NCBI RefSeq assembly: GCF_000184745.1
Contig: NC_014931.1
Span: 186,001-250,000, forward strand
From: Variovorax paradoxus EPS
Lineage (GTDB): Bacteria; Pseudomonadota; Gammaproteobacteria; Burkholderiales; Burkholderiaceae_C
DNA: 64,000 nt
Direction of reading: 5' to 3'
Below, piece after piece: positions 22,936-32,328 of the stretch. The stretch's first letter is position 1, and the number at the start of each line of letters is the position of its first letter. The notes below the pieces were generated by a model. The model saw nothing but the letters and a program-made list of their open reading frames with translations. It was not told where the DNA came from and did no database searches. A program made the position numbers and the translations under genes.

Positions 22936-23973
22936 TCAGAGGCCCGCGCTCTTCAGTCGCGCGGCCTGCTCCTGGTAGAGCTGCACCGGCTTCTTCTCGA
23001 ACAGCGTCCACAGACCGATGTAGGTCAGGCCGAAGAGCTGGTTGACCTCGTCCAGGTGGTTCTGGCGGTAGTCGCCCAGGTGCGTGCCCAGGCGCGTGGA
23101 GCACACGGCCAGCAGGCCGTCGTTGGTCTCGCTCCCGAACGCGATAAGGCTCAGCCCGCCCATGGCCACGTCGCTCGCATCGAACGCGTTGGTGAGCGGC
23201 TGCACGCCGGACCATGAGTAGTAGCGCACGCCGTTCGCCTCGGCCGGGCCGCTCTTCACGTCGCACGAAGAGCCGGGGGCCGGGCGGCCCTGCGGAAACT
23301 TCTTGTCGAAGGCCGCGCCGCCCGCGGTGGTGAGCGAGTTCAACGCGTTCAGCGGCACTTCGGGCAGCTGGCTCGGGTCCTTGCCCGAGATGGCGCCGAG
23401 CAGCAGCATCGCGAGCCGCAGCGTTTCTGCAACCACCGCCTCGGAGACGCTGCCCTCGGGAATCTTGCGCAAGAGATCCGCCACCTTCGATCCGCCATTG
23501 GCCCCGCCCACGGAGGTGACCGAGGCGACCAGCCCGGGCTCCACCGCCGCCACGTAGCGCGCAGTGGGGGCGCCCTGCGAATGACCGACGAGGTTGAACT
23601 TGAGCGACGGGTTGCCCGAGAGCGCCCGCAGGTTCTTCAGCTCCTGGATCAGCTGCTCGCCGCGGATCTCGGAGCTGTTGGCGCCCGAGACCTGGGCCAC
23701 GTACACCTTCGCGCCCGCGCCGGCCAGGCTCTCGGGGATGCGATAGAAGTAGTCGATGCCCAGCACGTTGTCGAAACCGAAGAGGCCGTGCACGAGCACG
23801 ATCGGGTTCTTGGTCTTCGCTTCGCTGGACGTCACCCGGGCCTGGACCTGCGTGGGGGTGTCGGTGATGGCCGCCTGGCTCAGCGTTGTCGTCCCCACCA
23901 GACCGAGAAGCAGTGCGGCGCACACCGGGCGGGCGGCGAGGCGCAGCAGCCTCGAATTCCTCTTTCTTGGCAT
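22936..23973 (-). CDS. Secreted triacylglycerol lipase (family I.1/I.2)
   Basis: Extracellular lipase of the Pseudomonas/Burkholderia type, 345 aa. It has a signal peptide with cleavage near SQA-A, the oxyanion sequence VLVHGLFGF, nucleophile S132 in GHSQG, Asp285 in ETNDGLL and His306 in NHLDEVNQ. C237 and C291 match the conserved disulfide. A Shine-Dalgarno (aagga) lies 11 nt upstream of the ATG. It depends on the adjacent foldase; secretion genes are not in the window. Confidence 0.93.
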   Translation of the reverse strand: MPRKRNSRLLRLAARPVCAALLLGLVGTTTLSQAAITDTPTQVQARVTSSEAKTKNPIVLVHGLFGFDNVLGIDYFYRIPESLAGAGAKVYVAQVSGANSSEIRGEQLIQELKNLRALSGNPSLKFNLVGHSQGAPTARYVAAVEPGLVASVTSVGGANGGSKVADLLRKIPEGSVSEAVVAETLRLAMLLLGAISGKDPSQLPEVPLNALNSLTTAGGAAFDKKFPQGRPAPGSSCDVKSGPAEANGVRYYSWSGVQPLTNAFDASDVAMGGLSLIAFGSETNDGLLAVCSTRLGTHLGDYRQNHLDEVNQLFGLTYIGLWTLFEKKPVQLYQEQAARLKSAGL

Positions 23974-24003
23974 ATGTTCATTCCTTTGTTTTCAGATAAA
24001 AAC

Positions 24004-24015
24004 ACGAACGTTCGT
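24004..24015. promoter_or_regulatory. 12-bp perfect palindrome upstream of the lipase
   Basis: ACGAACGTTCGT lies 31-42 nt before the lipase ATG, in the short AT-richer promoter region. Its form (GAAC-GTTC core) is typical of TetR-family operators, but no TetR gene is adjacent, so assignment is open. Confidence 0.35.
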
Positions 24016-24076
24016 TCTTCGACGAATTGCGCGCCCGCATTCTGTGGGGGGTGGTTGTGCAGGCTGACTAGGGCTT

Positions 24077-24090
24077 TCCCGCTGGCGGGA
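24077..24090. repeat. Short GC palindrome between lipase and metH
   Basis: TCCCGC-TG-GCGGGA, a perfect 6-bp stem with a 2-nt centre, in the 271-nt gap between the divergent lipase and metH genes. There is no T-tract. Function unknown; apart from the palindrome at 24004 and the riboswitch I see nothing else in this gap. Confidence 0.3.
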
Positions 24091-24137
24091 TGAGCGGGCA
24101 TGGCGGATTCGTTCACGGCTTCTCAGGCGAACGCCCT

Positions 24138-24143
24138 TAAAAT
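24138..24143 (+). promoter_or_regulatory. -10-like box before the SAH riboswitch
   Basis: TAAAAT, 7-8 nt before the first paired base of the riboswitch, so a transcript starting near 24150 would begin with the aptamer. No clear -35 box. Confidence 0.4.
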
Positions 24144-24150
24144 GCATCCC

Positions 24151-24219
24151 CTCCCAAGGAGCGTTGCAGCGGTCCGCACGGCGGGCCGTCAGGCTTGGGA
24201 TTTCAAAACGACGCTCGCC
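24151..24219 (+). promoter_or_regulatory. S-adenosylhomocysteine (SAH) riboswitch controlling metH
   Basis: RNA switch that senses SAH and raises expression of SAH-recycling genes. P1 pairs TCCCAAG (24152-24158) with CTTGGGA (24194-24200). The conserved core word GGAGCGTTGCAGCGG follows the 5' strand, and CAGGCTTGGGA the 3' strand. The diagnostic pseudoknot pairs GAGCGT (24159-24164) with ACGCTC (24211-24216). The arrangement matches the SAH (ahcY-motif) class known upstream of ahcY and methionine-cycle genes in proteobacteria. It ends about 26 nt before the metH ATG, so control of translation is plausible. Confidence 0.85.
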
Positions 24220-24245
24220 TGTCCGTTCCTTTCGCAGGTGAGCCC

Positions 24246-26993
24246 ATGGCGCAGACCCCACAGATTTCCGTTCCCCCCATGAAGTTGTCCGGCCTCGAGC
24301 CGGTCGCCATCGGCGAGGGCACACTGTTCGTCAACATCGGCGAACGCACCAACGTCACCGGTTCCAAGGCCTTCGCGCGGATGATCCTGAACGGCCAGTT
24401 CGAGGAAGCGCTGGCCGTTGCGCGCCAGCAGGTCGAGAACGGCGCCCAGGTGATCGACATCAACATGGACGAGGCCATGCTCGACAGCAAGGTCGCGATG
24501 GTCCGGTTCCTGAACCTCATTGCGAGCGAACCCGACATCGCGCGCGTGCCGGTGATGGTCGACAGCTCCAAGTGGGACGTGATCGAGGCGGGCCTGCGCT
24601 GCATCCAGGGCAAGGGCATCGTCAACTCGATCTCCATGAAGGAGGGCGTGGACAAGTTCAAGCACGAGGCCAAGCTCGTGAAGCGCTACGGTGCCGCCGC
24701 CGTGGTCATGGCCTTCGACGAGAAGGGCCAGGCCGACACCTACGAGCGAAAGGTCGAGATCTGCGAGCGCGCCTACCGCATCCTGGTGGACGAGGTGGGC
24801 TTTCCGCCCGAAGACATCATCTTCGACCCGAACATCTTCGCCATTGCCACCGGCATCGAGGAGCACGACAACTACGCGGTCGACTTCATCAACGCCGTGC
24901 GCTGGATCAAGGAGAACCTGCCGGGCGCGAAGGTGTCGGGCGGCGTGTCGAACGTGAGCTTCAGCTTCCGCGGCAACGATCCGATGCGCGAAGCCATCCA
25001 CACCGTGTTCCTGTACCACGCGATCAAGGCGGGCATGGACATGGGCATCGTCAACGCCGGCATGGTGGGCGTGTACGACGACCTGGAGCCCGAGCTGCGC
25101 GAGCGCGTGGAAGACGTGGTGCTCAACCGCCGGCCCGACGCCGGCGAGCGCCTGGTCGAAGTGGCCGAAACCGCCAAGAGCGGCGCCAAGGACGAGAGCA
25201 AGCGCCTGGAGTGGCGCGGTACGCCCGAGAGCCCGGTGCACGTCAACCAGCGCCTGTCGCACGCGATGGTGCACGGCATCACCGACTTCATCGTCGAGGA
25301 CACCGAAGAGGCCTACCAGCAGATCCTCGCCAAGGGCGGCCGTCCGCTGCATGTGATCGAAGGCCCGCTCATGGACGGCATGAACATCGTGGGCGACCTC
25401 TTCGGCGCCGGCAAGATGTTCCTGCCGCAGGTGGTGAAGTCGGCGCGGGTGATGAAGTCCGCCGTGGCCCACCTCTTGCCCTACATCGAGGAAGAAAAGC
25501 TGCGCGATGAAGCCGCGGGTCGCGACGTGCGCACCAAGGGCAAGATCATCATCGCCACGGTGAAAGGCGACGTTCACGACATCGGCAAGAACATCGTGAC
25601 CGTCGTGCTCCAGTGCAACAACTTCGAAGTGGTGAACATGGGCGTGATGGTCCCGTGCCACGAAATTCTGGCGCGCGCCAAGGTCGAGGGCGCGGACATC
25701 GTGGGCCTCTCGGGCCTGATCACGCCGAGCCTGGAAGAAATGCAGTACGTGGCCGGCGAGATGCAGCGCGACGACCATTTCCGCATCAAGAAGATCCCTC
25801 TGATGATCGGCGGCGCCACCACCAGCCGCGTGCACACGGCCGTGAAGATCGCGCCGCACTACGAAGGCCCCGTGGTCTACGTGCCCGATGCGTCGCGCAG
25901 CGTGAGCGTGGCGCAGTCGCTGCTCTCCGACCAGGCCACCGCGTACATCGACGAGATCAACGCCGACTACGAGAAGGTGCGCACGCAGCACGCCAACAAG
26001 AAGCAGGTGCCGATGTGGCCGCTGGCCAAGGCGCGCGCCAACAAGACGCCGATCGACTGGACGAACTACGTGCCGCCGGTGCCCAAGTTCATCGGCCGGC
26101 GCGTGTTCAAGAACTTCGACCTGACCGAGCTCGCCAAGTACATCGACTGGGGCCCGTTCTTCCAGACCTGGGACCTGGCCGGCCCGTTCCCCGCGATCCT
26201 GAAGGACGAAGTCGTCGGCACCGAGGCCGTGCGCGTGTACGCCGACGGCCAGCGCATGTTGAAGCGCCTGATCGAAGGCCGCTGGCTCAGCGCGAGCGGC
26301 ATCGTCGGCTTCTGGCCCGCCAACACGGTGAACGACGACGACATCGAGCTCTACACGGACGAGACGCGCAGCGAAGTCGCGCTCACCTGGTACGGCATGC
26401 GCCAGCAGACCGAGAAGCAAATGATCGACGGCGTGATGCGCCCCAGCCGGTGCCTGGCCGACTTCGTCGCGCCCAAGGACAGCGGCTTGAAAGATTACGT
26501 GGGCGTGTTCGCGGTCACCGCGGGCCTGGGCGTCGAGAAGAAAGAGAAGTACTTCATCGACGACCTGGACGACTACTCGGCCATCATGCTCAAGGCCCTG
26601 GCCGACCGGCTGGCCGAGGCCTTTGCCGAATCGCTGCACCACCGTTCGCGCACCGACCTCTGGGGCTACGCGCCCGACGAGGGCCTCAGCAATGAGGACA
26701 TGATCGGCGAGAAATACCGCGGCATCCGCCCCGCGCCCGGCTACCCGGCCTGCCCGGACCACAGCGTGAAGGGCCCGATGTTCGACCTTCTGGCCTGCGC
26801 GGACATTGGCATGACCCTGACGGAAAGCCTCGCTATGATGCCCGCCGCCAGCGTCAGTGGCTTCTACCTGAGCCACCCCGATGCGACGTACTTCAACGTC
26901 GGCAAGATCGGGCACGACCAGTTGCAGGACCAGGCCGCGCGGCGCAAGGAGAGCGAGTCCGATCTCGAGCGGCTCCTCGCGCCCAACCTTTGA
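24246..26993 (+). CDS. metH: Split MetH, folate/cobalamin/activation half
   Basis: Cobalamin-dependent methionine synthase lacking the homocysteine domain, 915 aa. In order: the pterin-binding barrel with [19 protein letters not shown] at ~residue 28, the cobalamin cap, the B12 domain with the axial-His motif [12 protein letters not shown] near residue 440, and the C-terminal AdoMet-binding reactivation domain ending around [17 protein letters not shown]. With the 349-aa partner at 19110 it adds up to the normal MetH length. The ATG at 24246 follows the riboswitch; an upstream in-frame start at 24195 would lie within it. Confidence 0.95.
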   Translation: MAQTPQISVPPMKLSGLEPVAIGEGTLFVNIGERTNVTGSKAFARMILNGQFEEALAVARQQVENGAQVIDINMDEAMLDSKVAMVRFLNLIASEPDIARVPVMVDSSKWDVIEAGLRCIQGKGIVNSISMKEGVDKFKHEAKLVKRYGAAAVVMAFDEKGQADTYERKVEICERAYRILVDEVGFPPEDIIFDPNIFAIATGIEEHDNYAVDFINAVRWIKENLPGAKVSGGVSNVSFSFRGNDPMREAIHTVFLYHAIKAGMDMGIVNAGMVGVYDDLEPELRERVEDVVLNRRPDAGERLVEVAETAKSGAKDESKRLEWRGTPESPVHVNQRLSHAMVHGITDFIVEDTEEAYQQILAKGGRPLHVIEGPLMDGMNIVGDLFGAGKMFLPQVVKSARVMKSAVAHLLPYIEEEKLRDEAAGRDVRTKGKIIIATVKGDVHDIGKNIVTVVLQCNNFEVVNMGVMVPCHEILARAKVEGADIVGLSGLITPSLEEMQYVAGEMQRDDHFRIKKIPLMIGGATTSRVHTAVKIAPHYEGPVVYVPDASRSVSVAQSLLSDQATAYIDEINADYEKVRTQHANKKQVPMWPLAKARANKTPIDWTNYVPPVPKFIGRRVFKNFDLTELAKYIDWGPFFQTWDLAGPFPAILKDEVVGTEAVRVYADGQRMLKRLIEGRWLSASGIVGFWPANTVNDDDIELYTDETRSEVALTWYGMRQQTEKQMIDGVMRPSRCLADFVAPKDSGLKDYVGVFAVTAGLGVEKKEKYFIDDLDDYSAIMLKALADRLAEAFAESLHHRSRTDLWGYAPDEGLSNEDMIGEKYRGIRPAPGYPACPDHSVKGPMFDLLACADIGMTLTESLAMMPAASVSGFYLSHPDATYFNVGKIGHDQLQDQAARRKESESDLERLLAPNL

Positions 26994-27045
26994 ACCTGCC
27001 GGCCGGCCTGGCCGACCGGCACCGGGAGTTGTTATTCAGAAGCTG

Positions 27046-28848
27046 ATGTTTGCAGCCGCGCATTACGCGGCACTCGTGGTTTTCGTCGTCAGCTGCTGGG
27101 GGTGGGGGCGCGGCGTGCTGGCTCGCCTGGCGCCGCCGTCGCGGCGCGATGGCTGGCTCGAAGCCGCAGTGGCGGTCGCGCTCGGCGTCGGGCTCTTCAT
27201 CTGCGCGTTCCAGGTGCTGGCGATCTTCGGTGTGTTCAAGCTCGGCGCCACGCTGGCGGTGATTGCCGGGGGCGTCGTCGTCGCCGCGCTGCAGTTGCCC
27301 GCGTGGCTGCGCGAGCGGCGCACCCTGAAAGCGAGCGCCGTCGCCGTGCCGTGGACCTACTTCGACCGCATCGCGATGGTCGCGCTGGTGCTCGTCGCGC
27401 TGCCCGCACTGATCGCGCCGCTCGCGCCGCCGGCCGCGTTCGACGAGCTGATGTACCACCTGCCCTATGCGCGCGAAGTCGCGCAGCAGGGCTCGCTCGG
27501 CATCCACGAGTGGCTGCGCTACCCCTGGTTTCCGTACAACTACAACCTGCTCTACGCCGCCGCCCTGCAGGTGGGCGACGACGTGCTGCCGCACTTCCTG
27601 AACGCGCTGGCGGGCGGGCTCTCGGTGGTGATGATCTATCGCCTCGGGATGCTCCACGCCAACCGGCTCACCGCCTGCATCGGCGCGGCAATCTGGCTGG
27701 GGCTCGGCGATTACTCGAACGCGCTGATCGACATGGGCGTGGCGCTCTTCGTGCTCACGGCCTGCGTGTCGCTGTGGTGGTGGCGCGAATCGCAACCCGT
27801 GCACAGCGGCATGCGCTGGCTGGGCCTTGCTGCCTTCTGCCTCGGCGTGGCCGCGGGCTCCAAGTACCAGGCGCTGGTCTTCATGCCGCTGGTGGCGCTC
27901 TTCGTCGTGTGGCACGAGCGTCGGCCCAAGGCCTGGGCGCTGGCGTTCGTGTGCTTCCTCATTCCGTGCATCTACTGGTATGCGCGCAATGCCGTCATGA
28001 CCGGCGATCCGTTCAACCCGATCGGTGCACGCGTGTTCGGCTTCAGCGAGTGGATTCCGGCCGACTACGTGCAGCAGCTCGCCGACGTGCGCGACCACGC
28101 CGAGATGCCGAACGCGCTGATCTGGTCGGTGTTCCTCGCGCCTTTCGGTGTGTTGTGGAAGCGCTCGGCCGCGGTGCGCGCCGCGGGCTGGTTCTGCTTC
28201 TATTCGCTCGCGGTATGGGTCGTGACCTCGCGTTATCCGCGCTATCTGACGGCCTCGTTCCCTCTCCTTGCGATGACCGCGGCCATCGGCTGGCAGGTGC
28301 TGTTCGGCTGGATTGCAGCGGGCGTGCGCCGCGTTTTCGGCATGAAGGCGGCCACCGCGGAAGGCGTGCCCGAACTCACCAACCGGCGCAGCGCGGCGCG
28401 CGTCGGCGACTGGGTCGTGGTGTTGCTCCTGGCCGTGCTGGCGGCCGTGTCGGTGCGGCAGACCGCAGGCAAGGTCGCGATGATCTCGCCCACGCCCGAG
28501 ACACGCGAGGCGTTCCTGCGCAAGCACGTGCCGGGCTATGCGGTGATGGATTACCTGCGCCGCAACCCGACCGGCCGCGTCTACCAGATCGCATTGAACG
28601 AGGCGATCTACTACGGCCCGAACCCGATCTGGGGCGACACGCTCGGCCCGTGGCGCTATGCCGACTTCCTGCTGCTGCCGCCCGGCGACATGGCGAACAA
28701 GCTCGCCAAGCTGGGCTTCACCGCCATCGTCATGCCCGACCAGCTGGTGCCGACGCTGGCGACTCGCGCTGGCTTCGACACCCACTTCGCCCCGCTGTTC
28801 GCGCAAGATGGCAGCCGGGCCTACCGAATCCTTCCGACCGCACCATGA
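27046..28848 (+). CDS. Polytopic membrane glycosyltransferase-like protein (PMT/ArnT-like)
   Basis: 600 aa, about 11-12 predicted membrane helices and a C-terminal soluble part. An early loop motif FDELMYHLPYAREV resembles the acidic first-loop motif of GT-C enzymes that use polyprenyl-phosphate sugars. It overlaps the next gene (ATGA), which encodes a polyprenyl-phosphate glycosyltransferase-like protein, and GtrA follows. Together they suggest addition of a sugar to a surface polymer or lipid. The ATG at 27046 has a weak ribosome-binding site. The exact acceptor is unknown. Confidence 0.7.
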   Translation: MFAAAHYAALVVFVVSCWGWGRGVLARLAPPSRRDGWLEAAVAVALGVGLFICAFQVLAIFGVFKLGATLAVIAGGVVVAALQLPAWLRERRTLKASAVAVPWTYFDRIAMVALVLVALPALIAPLAPPAAFDELMYHLPYAREVAQQGSLGIHEWLRYPWFPYNYNLLYAAALQVGDDVLPHFLNALAGGLSVVMIYRLGMLHANRLTACIGAAIWLGLGDYSNALIDMGVALFVLTACVSLWWWRESQPVHSGMRWLGLAAFCLGVAAGSKYQALVFMPLVALFVVWHERRPKAWALAFVCFLIPCIYWYARNAVMTGDPFNPIGARVFGFSEWIPADYVQQLADVRDHAEMPNALIWSVFLAPFGVLWKRSAAVRAAGWFCFYSLAVWVVTSRYPRYLTASFPLLAMTAAIGWQVLFGWIAAGVRRVFGMKAATAEGVPELTNRRSAARVGDWVVVLLLAVLAAVSVRQTAGKVAMISPTPETREAFLRKHVPGYAVMDYLRRNPTGRVYQIALNEAIYYGPNPIWGDTLGPWRYADFLLLPPGDMANKLAKLGFTAIVMPDQLVPTLATRAGFDTHFAPLFAQDGSRAYRILPTAP

Positions 28849-29843
28849 ACGACGTTGACCACGCCGCCGACACCGTGAGCCGACGAAGCGCCGCGCCGCG
28901 CATTGCCGCGGTGATTCCGTGCTTCAACGAAGCGCTGGCCATCCGCCAGGTGGTCGAGGGCTTCCGCGCCTCGCTGCCGGCGGATGCCGAGATCCACGTG
29001 TTCGACAACAACTCGACCGACGACACGGCCGCCGTCGCGCGCGCGGCCGGCGCCATCGTCACGCACGTGGCGGCGCCGGGCAAAGGCAACGTGGTGCGGC
29101 GCATGTTCGCCGACGTGGAGGCCGACATCTACGTGATGGTCGACGGCGACGCCACCTACGAGACCGCCGCCGCGCCGCGCCTCATCCAGCGGCTGATCGA
29201 CGGCAACCTGGACATGGTGGTTGGCAACCGCATCGACGACGGGCAGAACGCGCTCACCTACCGCGCCGGCCACCGCCTGGGCAACCGCATGCTCACCGGC
29301 GCGGTGGTGCAGCTTTTTGGCGGCGGCCTCACCGACATGCTCTCGGGCTACCGCGTGTTCTCGCGGCGCTACGCGAAGTCGTTCCCGGCGCTGTCGCGCG
29401 GTTTCGAGATCGAGACCGAGCTCACCGTGCACGCGCTGGAACTGCGCATGCCCTGGGCCGAGGAAAGCACCGCCTACAGCACGCGTCCCGAGGGTTCGCA
29501 CAGCAAGCTCTCCACCTACCGCGACGGCTGGCGCATCCTGAAGACCATCTGCAAGCTCTTCGTGAGCGAGCGGCCGCTGCAGTTCTTCTCGATCATTGCG
29601 GCGCTGCTCGCGGCGGGCGCGGTCGCGCTGGTCGTGCCGCTCGTGGTCACCTACATGCACACCGGCCTGGTGCCCCGGCTCCCCACGGCGGTGCTGGCCA
29701 CCGGCGCGATGCTGGGTGCGATGCTGTCGATGGTGTGCGGCGTCGTGATGCACGCGGTGACGCTCGGCCGCAGGGAGGCCAAGCGGCTGCGCTACCTGGC
29801 GATTCCCGGCGTGCGCAACTGCAGCTCCAACGCGCCGCGATGA
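28845..29843 (+). CDS. Family 2 glycosyltransferase (dolichol-phosphate mannosyltransferase-like)
   Basis: 332 aa. The N-terminal GT-A domain has AAVIPCFNEALAIRQVV, FDNNSTDDTAAVA and the DGDATY metal motif near residue 100. Two C-terminal membrane helices (~245-270 and ~285-310) anchor it. It likely makes a polyprenyl-phosphate sugar at the inner membrane for the preceding GT-C-like protein. It overlaps both neighbours by 4 nt, so the three genes are one translationally coupled operon. Confidence 0.88.
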   Translation: MNDVDHAADTVSRRSAAPRIAAVIPCFNEALAIRQVVEGFRASLPADAEIHVFDNNSTDDTAAVARAAGAIVTHVAAPGKGNVVRRMFADVEADIYVMVDGDATYETAAAPRLIQRLIDGNLDMVVGNRIDDGQNALTYRAGHRLGNRMLTGAVVQLFGGGLTDMLSGYRVFSRRYAKSFPALSRGFEIETELTVHALELRMPWAEESTAYSTRPEGSHSKLSTYRDGWRILKTICKLFVSERPLQFFSIIAALLAAGAVALVVPLVVTYMHTGLVPRLPTAVLATGAMLGAMLSMVCGVVMHAVTLGRREAKRLRYLAIPGVRNCSSNAPR

Positions 29844-30229
29844 AGCTGGGGCGGGAGTTCCTGTCGTTTGCCGTGGTCGGCGCGGCGGGCTTCGTGGTCG
29901 ATGTGGCGGTGCTGTACCTGACGGCGCCGCTGCTGGGCTGGTATGGCGCACGGGTGCTGTCCTTCCTGGCGGCCGCTACCGCGACTTGGGCACTGAACCG
30001 GCGCTATACGTTCAGCGCGCGGAGCGCCAATGCCTCCGTACTGCGCGAATACCTCGGCTATCTCGTGACGATGCTGGGCGGCGCCGTCGTCAACTACGGC
30101 GCCTATGTGCTCGTGCTGCATTGGGTCACGGGCGCCTGGGCGCCGGCGGCCGGCGTGGCGCTGGGGAGCTGCGCGGGGCTGGTGGTGAACTTCCTGTCCG
30201 CGCGCTATCTGGTGTTCAGGGCCAGGTAG
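29840..30229 (+). CDS. GtrA-family membrane protein
   Basis: 129 aa, four membrane helices, with GtrA hallmarks FAVVGAAGFVVDVAVLYL and ALNRRYTFSA in the middle and NFLSARYLVF at the end. GtrA proteins are thought to flip polyprenyl-phosphate-linked sugars across the inner membrane, which completes the set with the two preceding genes. Confidence 0.88.
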   Translation: MKLGREFLSFAVVGAAGFVVDVAVLYLTAPLLGWYGARVLSFLAAATATWALNRRYTFSARSANASVLREYLGYLVTMLGGAVVNYGAYVLVLHWVTGAWAPAAGVALGSCAGLVVNFLSARYLVFRAR

Positions 30230-30243
30230 GGTGCCCGTCTTGC

Positions 30244-30364
30244 GCCCTCTCCCCTCGGGGAGAGGGTTGGGGTGAGGGTCTGCGGCGCTCGCGACTGCGG
30301 TGCTTGTGCGAAGGCCGATGCCCTCACCCTAACCCTCTCCCGCAGGCGGGAGAGGGGACAAGAC
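30244..30364. repeat. Inverted REP pair (BIME-like)
   Basis: Forward copy CCCTCTCCCCTCGGGGAGAGGG then ttggggtgaggg, ~50-nt spacer, reverse copy ccctcaccctaaccctctccc with gcgggagaggg. It fills the gap between convergent gtrA and the enamidase gene and may terminate both. The word gtgcttgtgcgaaggccgat beside the reverse copy recurs, inverted, at 44575-44600. Confidence 0.75.
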
Positions 30365-30373
30365 CGGTGTCTC

Positions 30374-31573
30374 TCAGTGCGCGCCCGACACCACCACCGG
30401 AATCTCGGTCGCGGGCGGCGTGTTGCGGCTGCGGCCGCAGCGCACGATGCCGTCGATCATCACCATGCCCACGCCCGGGATGTCGCCCAGCTGCACGCTC
30501 TCGAGCAGCCCCGGCGCGGGCGAATGCTGCGCGCGGTCCATGAAGACGAAGTCGGCATCGCGGCCCACCTCGATCAGGCCGCAGTTGAGCTTGCGGATCT
30601 TCGCTGTGTTGCCGGTTGCGAAGCAGAACACCAGCTCGGCCGGAATGCTCGCGATGGACGACAGCATCGCCACCATGCGAAGGATGCCCAGCGGCTGCAC
30701 GCCCGAGCCCGCGGGCCCGTCAGTGCCCAGGATCACGCGGTGCGGGCACTTCAATTCGAGGGCTGCCTTGGCCGCCGCGATGGCGACCTTCTCGTTGCCG
30801 TTGTGCACGATCTCGATCGCGCGCGAGCTCTTCTCGCACAGCTCGCACACATGCGCCTCGGGCAGCGAGGTGTGGCCGCCGTTGATGTGGCCGATGATGT
30901 CGGCGTCGGCTTCGAGCACCACGTCCTTGTCGATCAGGCCCGAGCCAGGGATCGATGGCCCGCCCGTGTGGATCGTGCTCTGGATGCCGTACTTGCGCGC
31001 CCAGGCCACCATCTCCTTGGCTTCGTAGCCGGCCTTCACCGAGCCCAGGCCCACTTCGCCCAGGAGGCCCACACCGGCTTCGGCGAGTTCCTTGAAGTCG
31101 CTCTCGACCATGCCCTTCTCGATGACGGGCGCACCGGCGAGAACCTTCACGCCGCCGGGGCGGAAGTTGTCGAACGCACGCTGCGCGGTGATGGCCAACG
31201 CCTTCAGGCCGACGATGTCCTTGGGGCGCCCCGGCAGGTGCACTTCGCCCGCCGAGATCATGGTGGTCACGCCGCCGTGCATCGTGGAGTCGATCCAGCC
31301 GATCTGGCCCTGGCGCGGCGTCCAGTCGCCGAACACCGGGTGCACGTGGCTGTCGATGAGGCCGGGCGCGACGCAGGTCTTCTTCGCGTCGATGACGGTC
31401 TTCGCGCCTTCGAGGTCGCAGTCCTTTTCCTTGCCGACCGCGACGATCAGGCCGTCGTTCACCACGATGGTGTCGGCATCCAGGATGGGCTTGTCGATGT
31501 CGCCCGAGAGCAAGAGCCCGATGTTCTTTATGACGACCTTGCCCGACTTTGCGCCGGCTGCGATTTCTGCCAT
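30374..31573 (-). CDS. ena: Enamidase-like amidohydrolase (6-oxo-tetrahydronicotinate ring opening)
   Basis: Metal-dependent amidohydrolase of 399 aa resembling enamidase of Eubacterium barkeri, which hydrolyses 1,4,5,6-tetrahydro-6-oxonicotinate to 2-formylglutarate and ammonia. Metal ligands are visible: H76-x-H78 in GLIDSHVHPV, His in STIHTGG, His in IGHINGG and Asp in LGTDGPAGSG. The ATG at 31573 lies inside the tetR gene (46-nt overlap), so the two are co-transcribed with fpr upstream. A hydrolase of another cyclic amide cannot be excluded, but neighbours point to nicotinate breakdown. Confidence 0.8.
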   Translation of the reverse strand: MAEIAAGAKSGKVVIKNIGLLLSGDIDKPILDADTIVVNDGLIVAVGKEKDCDLEGAKTVIDAKKTCVAPGLIDSHVHPVFGDWTPRQGQIGWIDSTMHGGVTTMISAGEVHLPGRPKDIVGLKALAITAQRAFDNFRPGGVKVLAGAPVIEKGMVESDFKELAEAGVGLLGEVGLGSVKAGYEAKEMVAWARKYGIQSTIHTGGPSIPGSGLIDKDVVLEADADIIGHINGGHTSLPEAHVCELCEKSSRAIEIVHNGNEKVAIAAAKAALELKCPHRVILGTDGPAGSGVQPLGILRMVAMLSSIASIPAELVFCFATGNTAKIRKLNCGLIEVGRDADFVFMDRAQHSPAPGLLESVQLGDIPGVGMVMIDGIVRCGRSRNTPPATEIPVVVSGAH

Positions 31574-32307
31574 TTCGTGGTGTCCTCGTCGTGGGGTGGG
31601 ATGTTGTCTTGTTGTTCCTGGATGTCGTCCGCGCGCACGGTGCGCAGCAGAGTCTCGATCACGAAGTTTTCCCAATGCGTGATCGCCTCCGGCGACTCCA
31701 GCGGCTCGCCGAGGAAGGCGGTGAGCGTGTGGCGGTTGGAGGTGTAGAAATAGCCGGTGGACGCGATCAGCAGGTAGATGTCGCGCGCCACGAGGTCCTT
31801 GCGGAACAGGCCCTGCGCCGAGCCGCTCGCAAGGATTTCCGCAATGATCGCCACTGCTCGCGACGAATACTCACGCGCCCGCAGCGACTTGGAAATGTGC
31901 CGCCCCTTGTGCAGGTTCTCGGTGTTCAAGAGCGTCACGAACTCGGGGTTCTTGCGGTAGTAGCCGAGCACGAAGCGGATGACTTCGGTGAGCGCTTCCA
32001 CGGGGCGACTGGCGTCGAGCGCGATGGCGGCCTCGGCATCGTCCATGCGCTGGTAGATGCCTTCGAGCACCGCGATGAAGAGGCCTTCCTTGCTGCCGAA
32101 GTAGTAATAGATCATCCGGTCGTACGACTTGGCGGCCTTGGAGATCTTCTCCACGCTGCCGCCGTCGTAGCCGTACTTGGCGAACACCTTGGTCGCCGAC
32201 TTCAGGATGCTGTCGCGCGTGGCCTGGGCGGCCGCCTCGCGCACGCCGGTGCGGCGCTGGGGCTTGGTTGCCTTGCTTGTTTTTGAAGCGGTGCGGCTGT
32301 CGGCCAT
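31528..32307 (-). CDS. TetR-family regulator of the nicotinate cluster
   Basis: 259 aa, an N-terminal helix-turn-helix (ILKSATKVFAKYGYDGGSVEKISKAA) and a helical effector domain. A basic N-terminal extension (~25 residues, Lys/Arg-rich) precedes it. It lies between fpr and the enamidase gene in one operon and overlaps the latter. Candidate operators are the inverted repeats at 33269 and 33306 in the divergent promoter region. It probably acts as a repressor responding to nicotinate or a pathway intermediate; this is inferred from position. Confidence 0.85.
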   Translation of the reverse strand: MADSRTASKTSKATKPQRRTGVREAAAQATRDSILKSATKVFAKYGYDGGSVEKISKAAKSYDRMIYYYFGSKEGLFIAVLEGIYQRMDDAEAAIALDASRPVEALTEVIRFVLGYYRKNPEFVTLLNTENLHKGRHISKSLRAREYSSRAVAIIAEILASGSAQGLFRKDLVARDIYLLIASTGYFYTSNRHTLTAFLGEPLESPEAITHWENFVIETLLRTVRADDIQEQQDNIPPHDEDTTKWQKSQPAQSRARSS

Positions 32308-32328
32308 CGTGCGCGCGGCGTCTCTGTC

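Noticed and set aside
30244..30364. REP pairs as a CRISPR array
   Set aside because: Copies are few, inverted in pairs and lack regular repeats with unique spacers; no cas genes are present.
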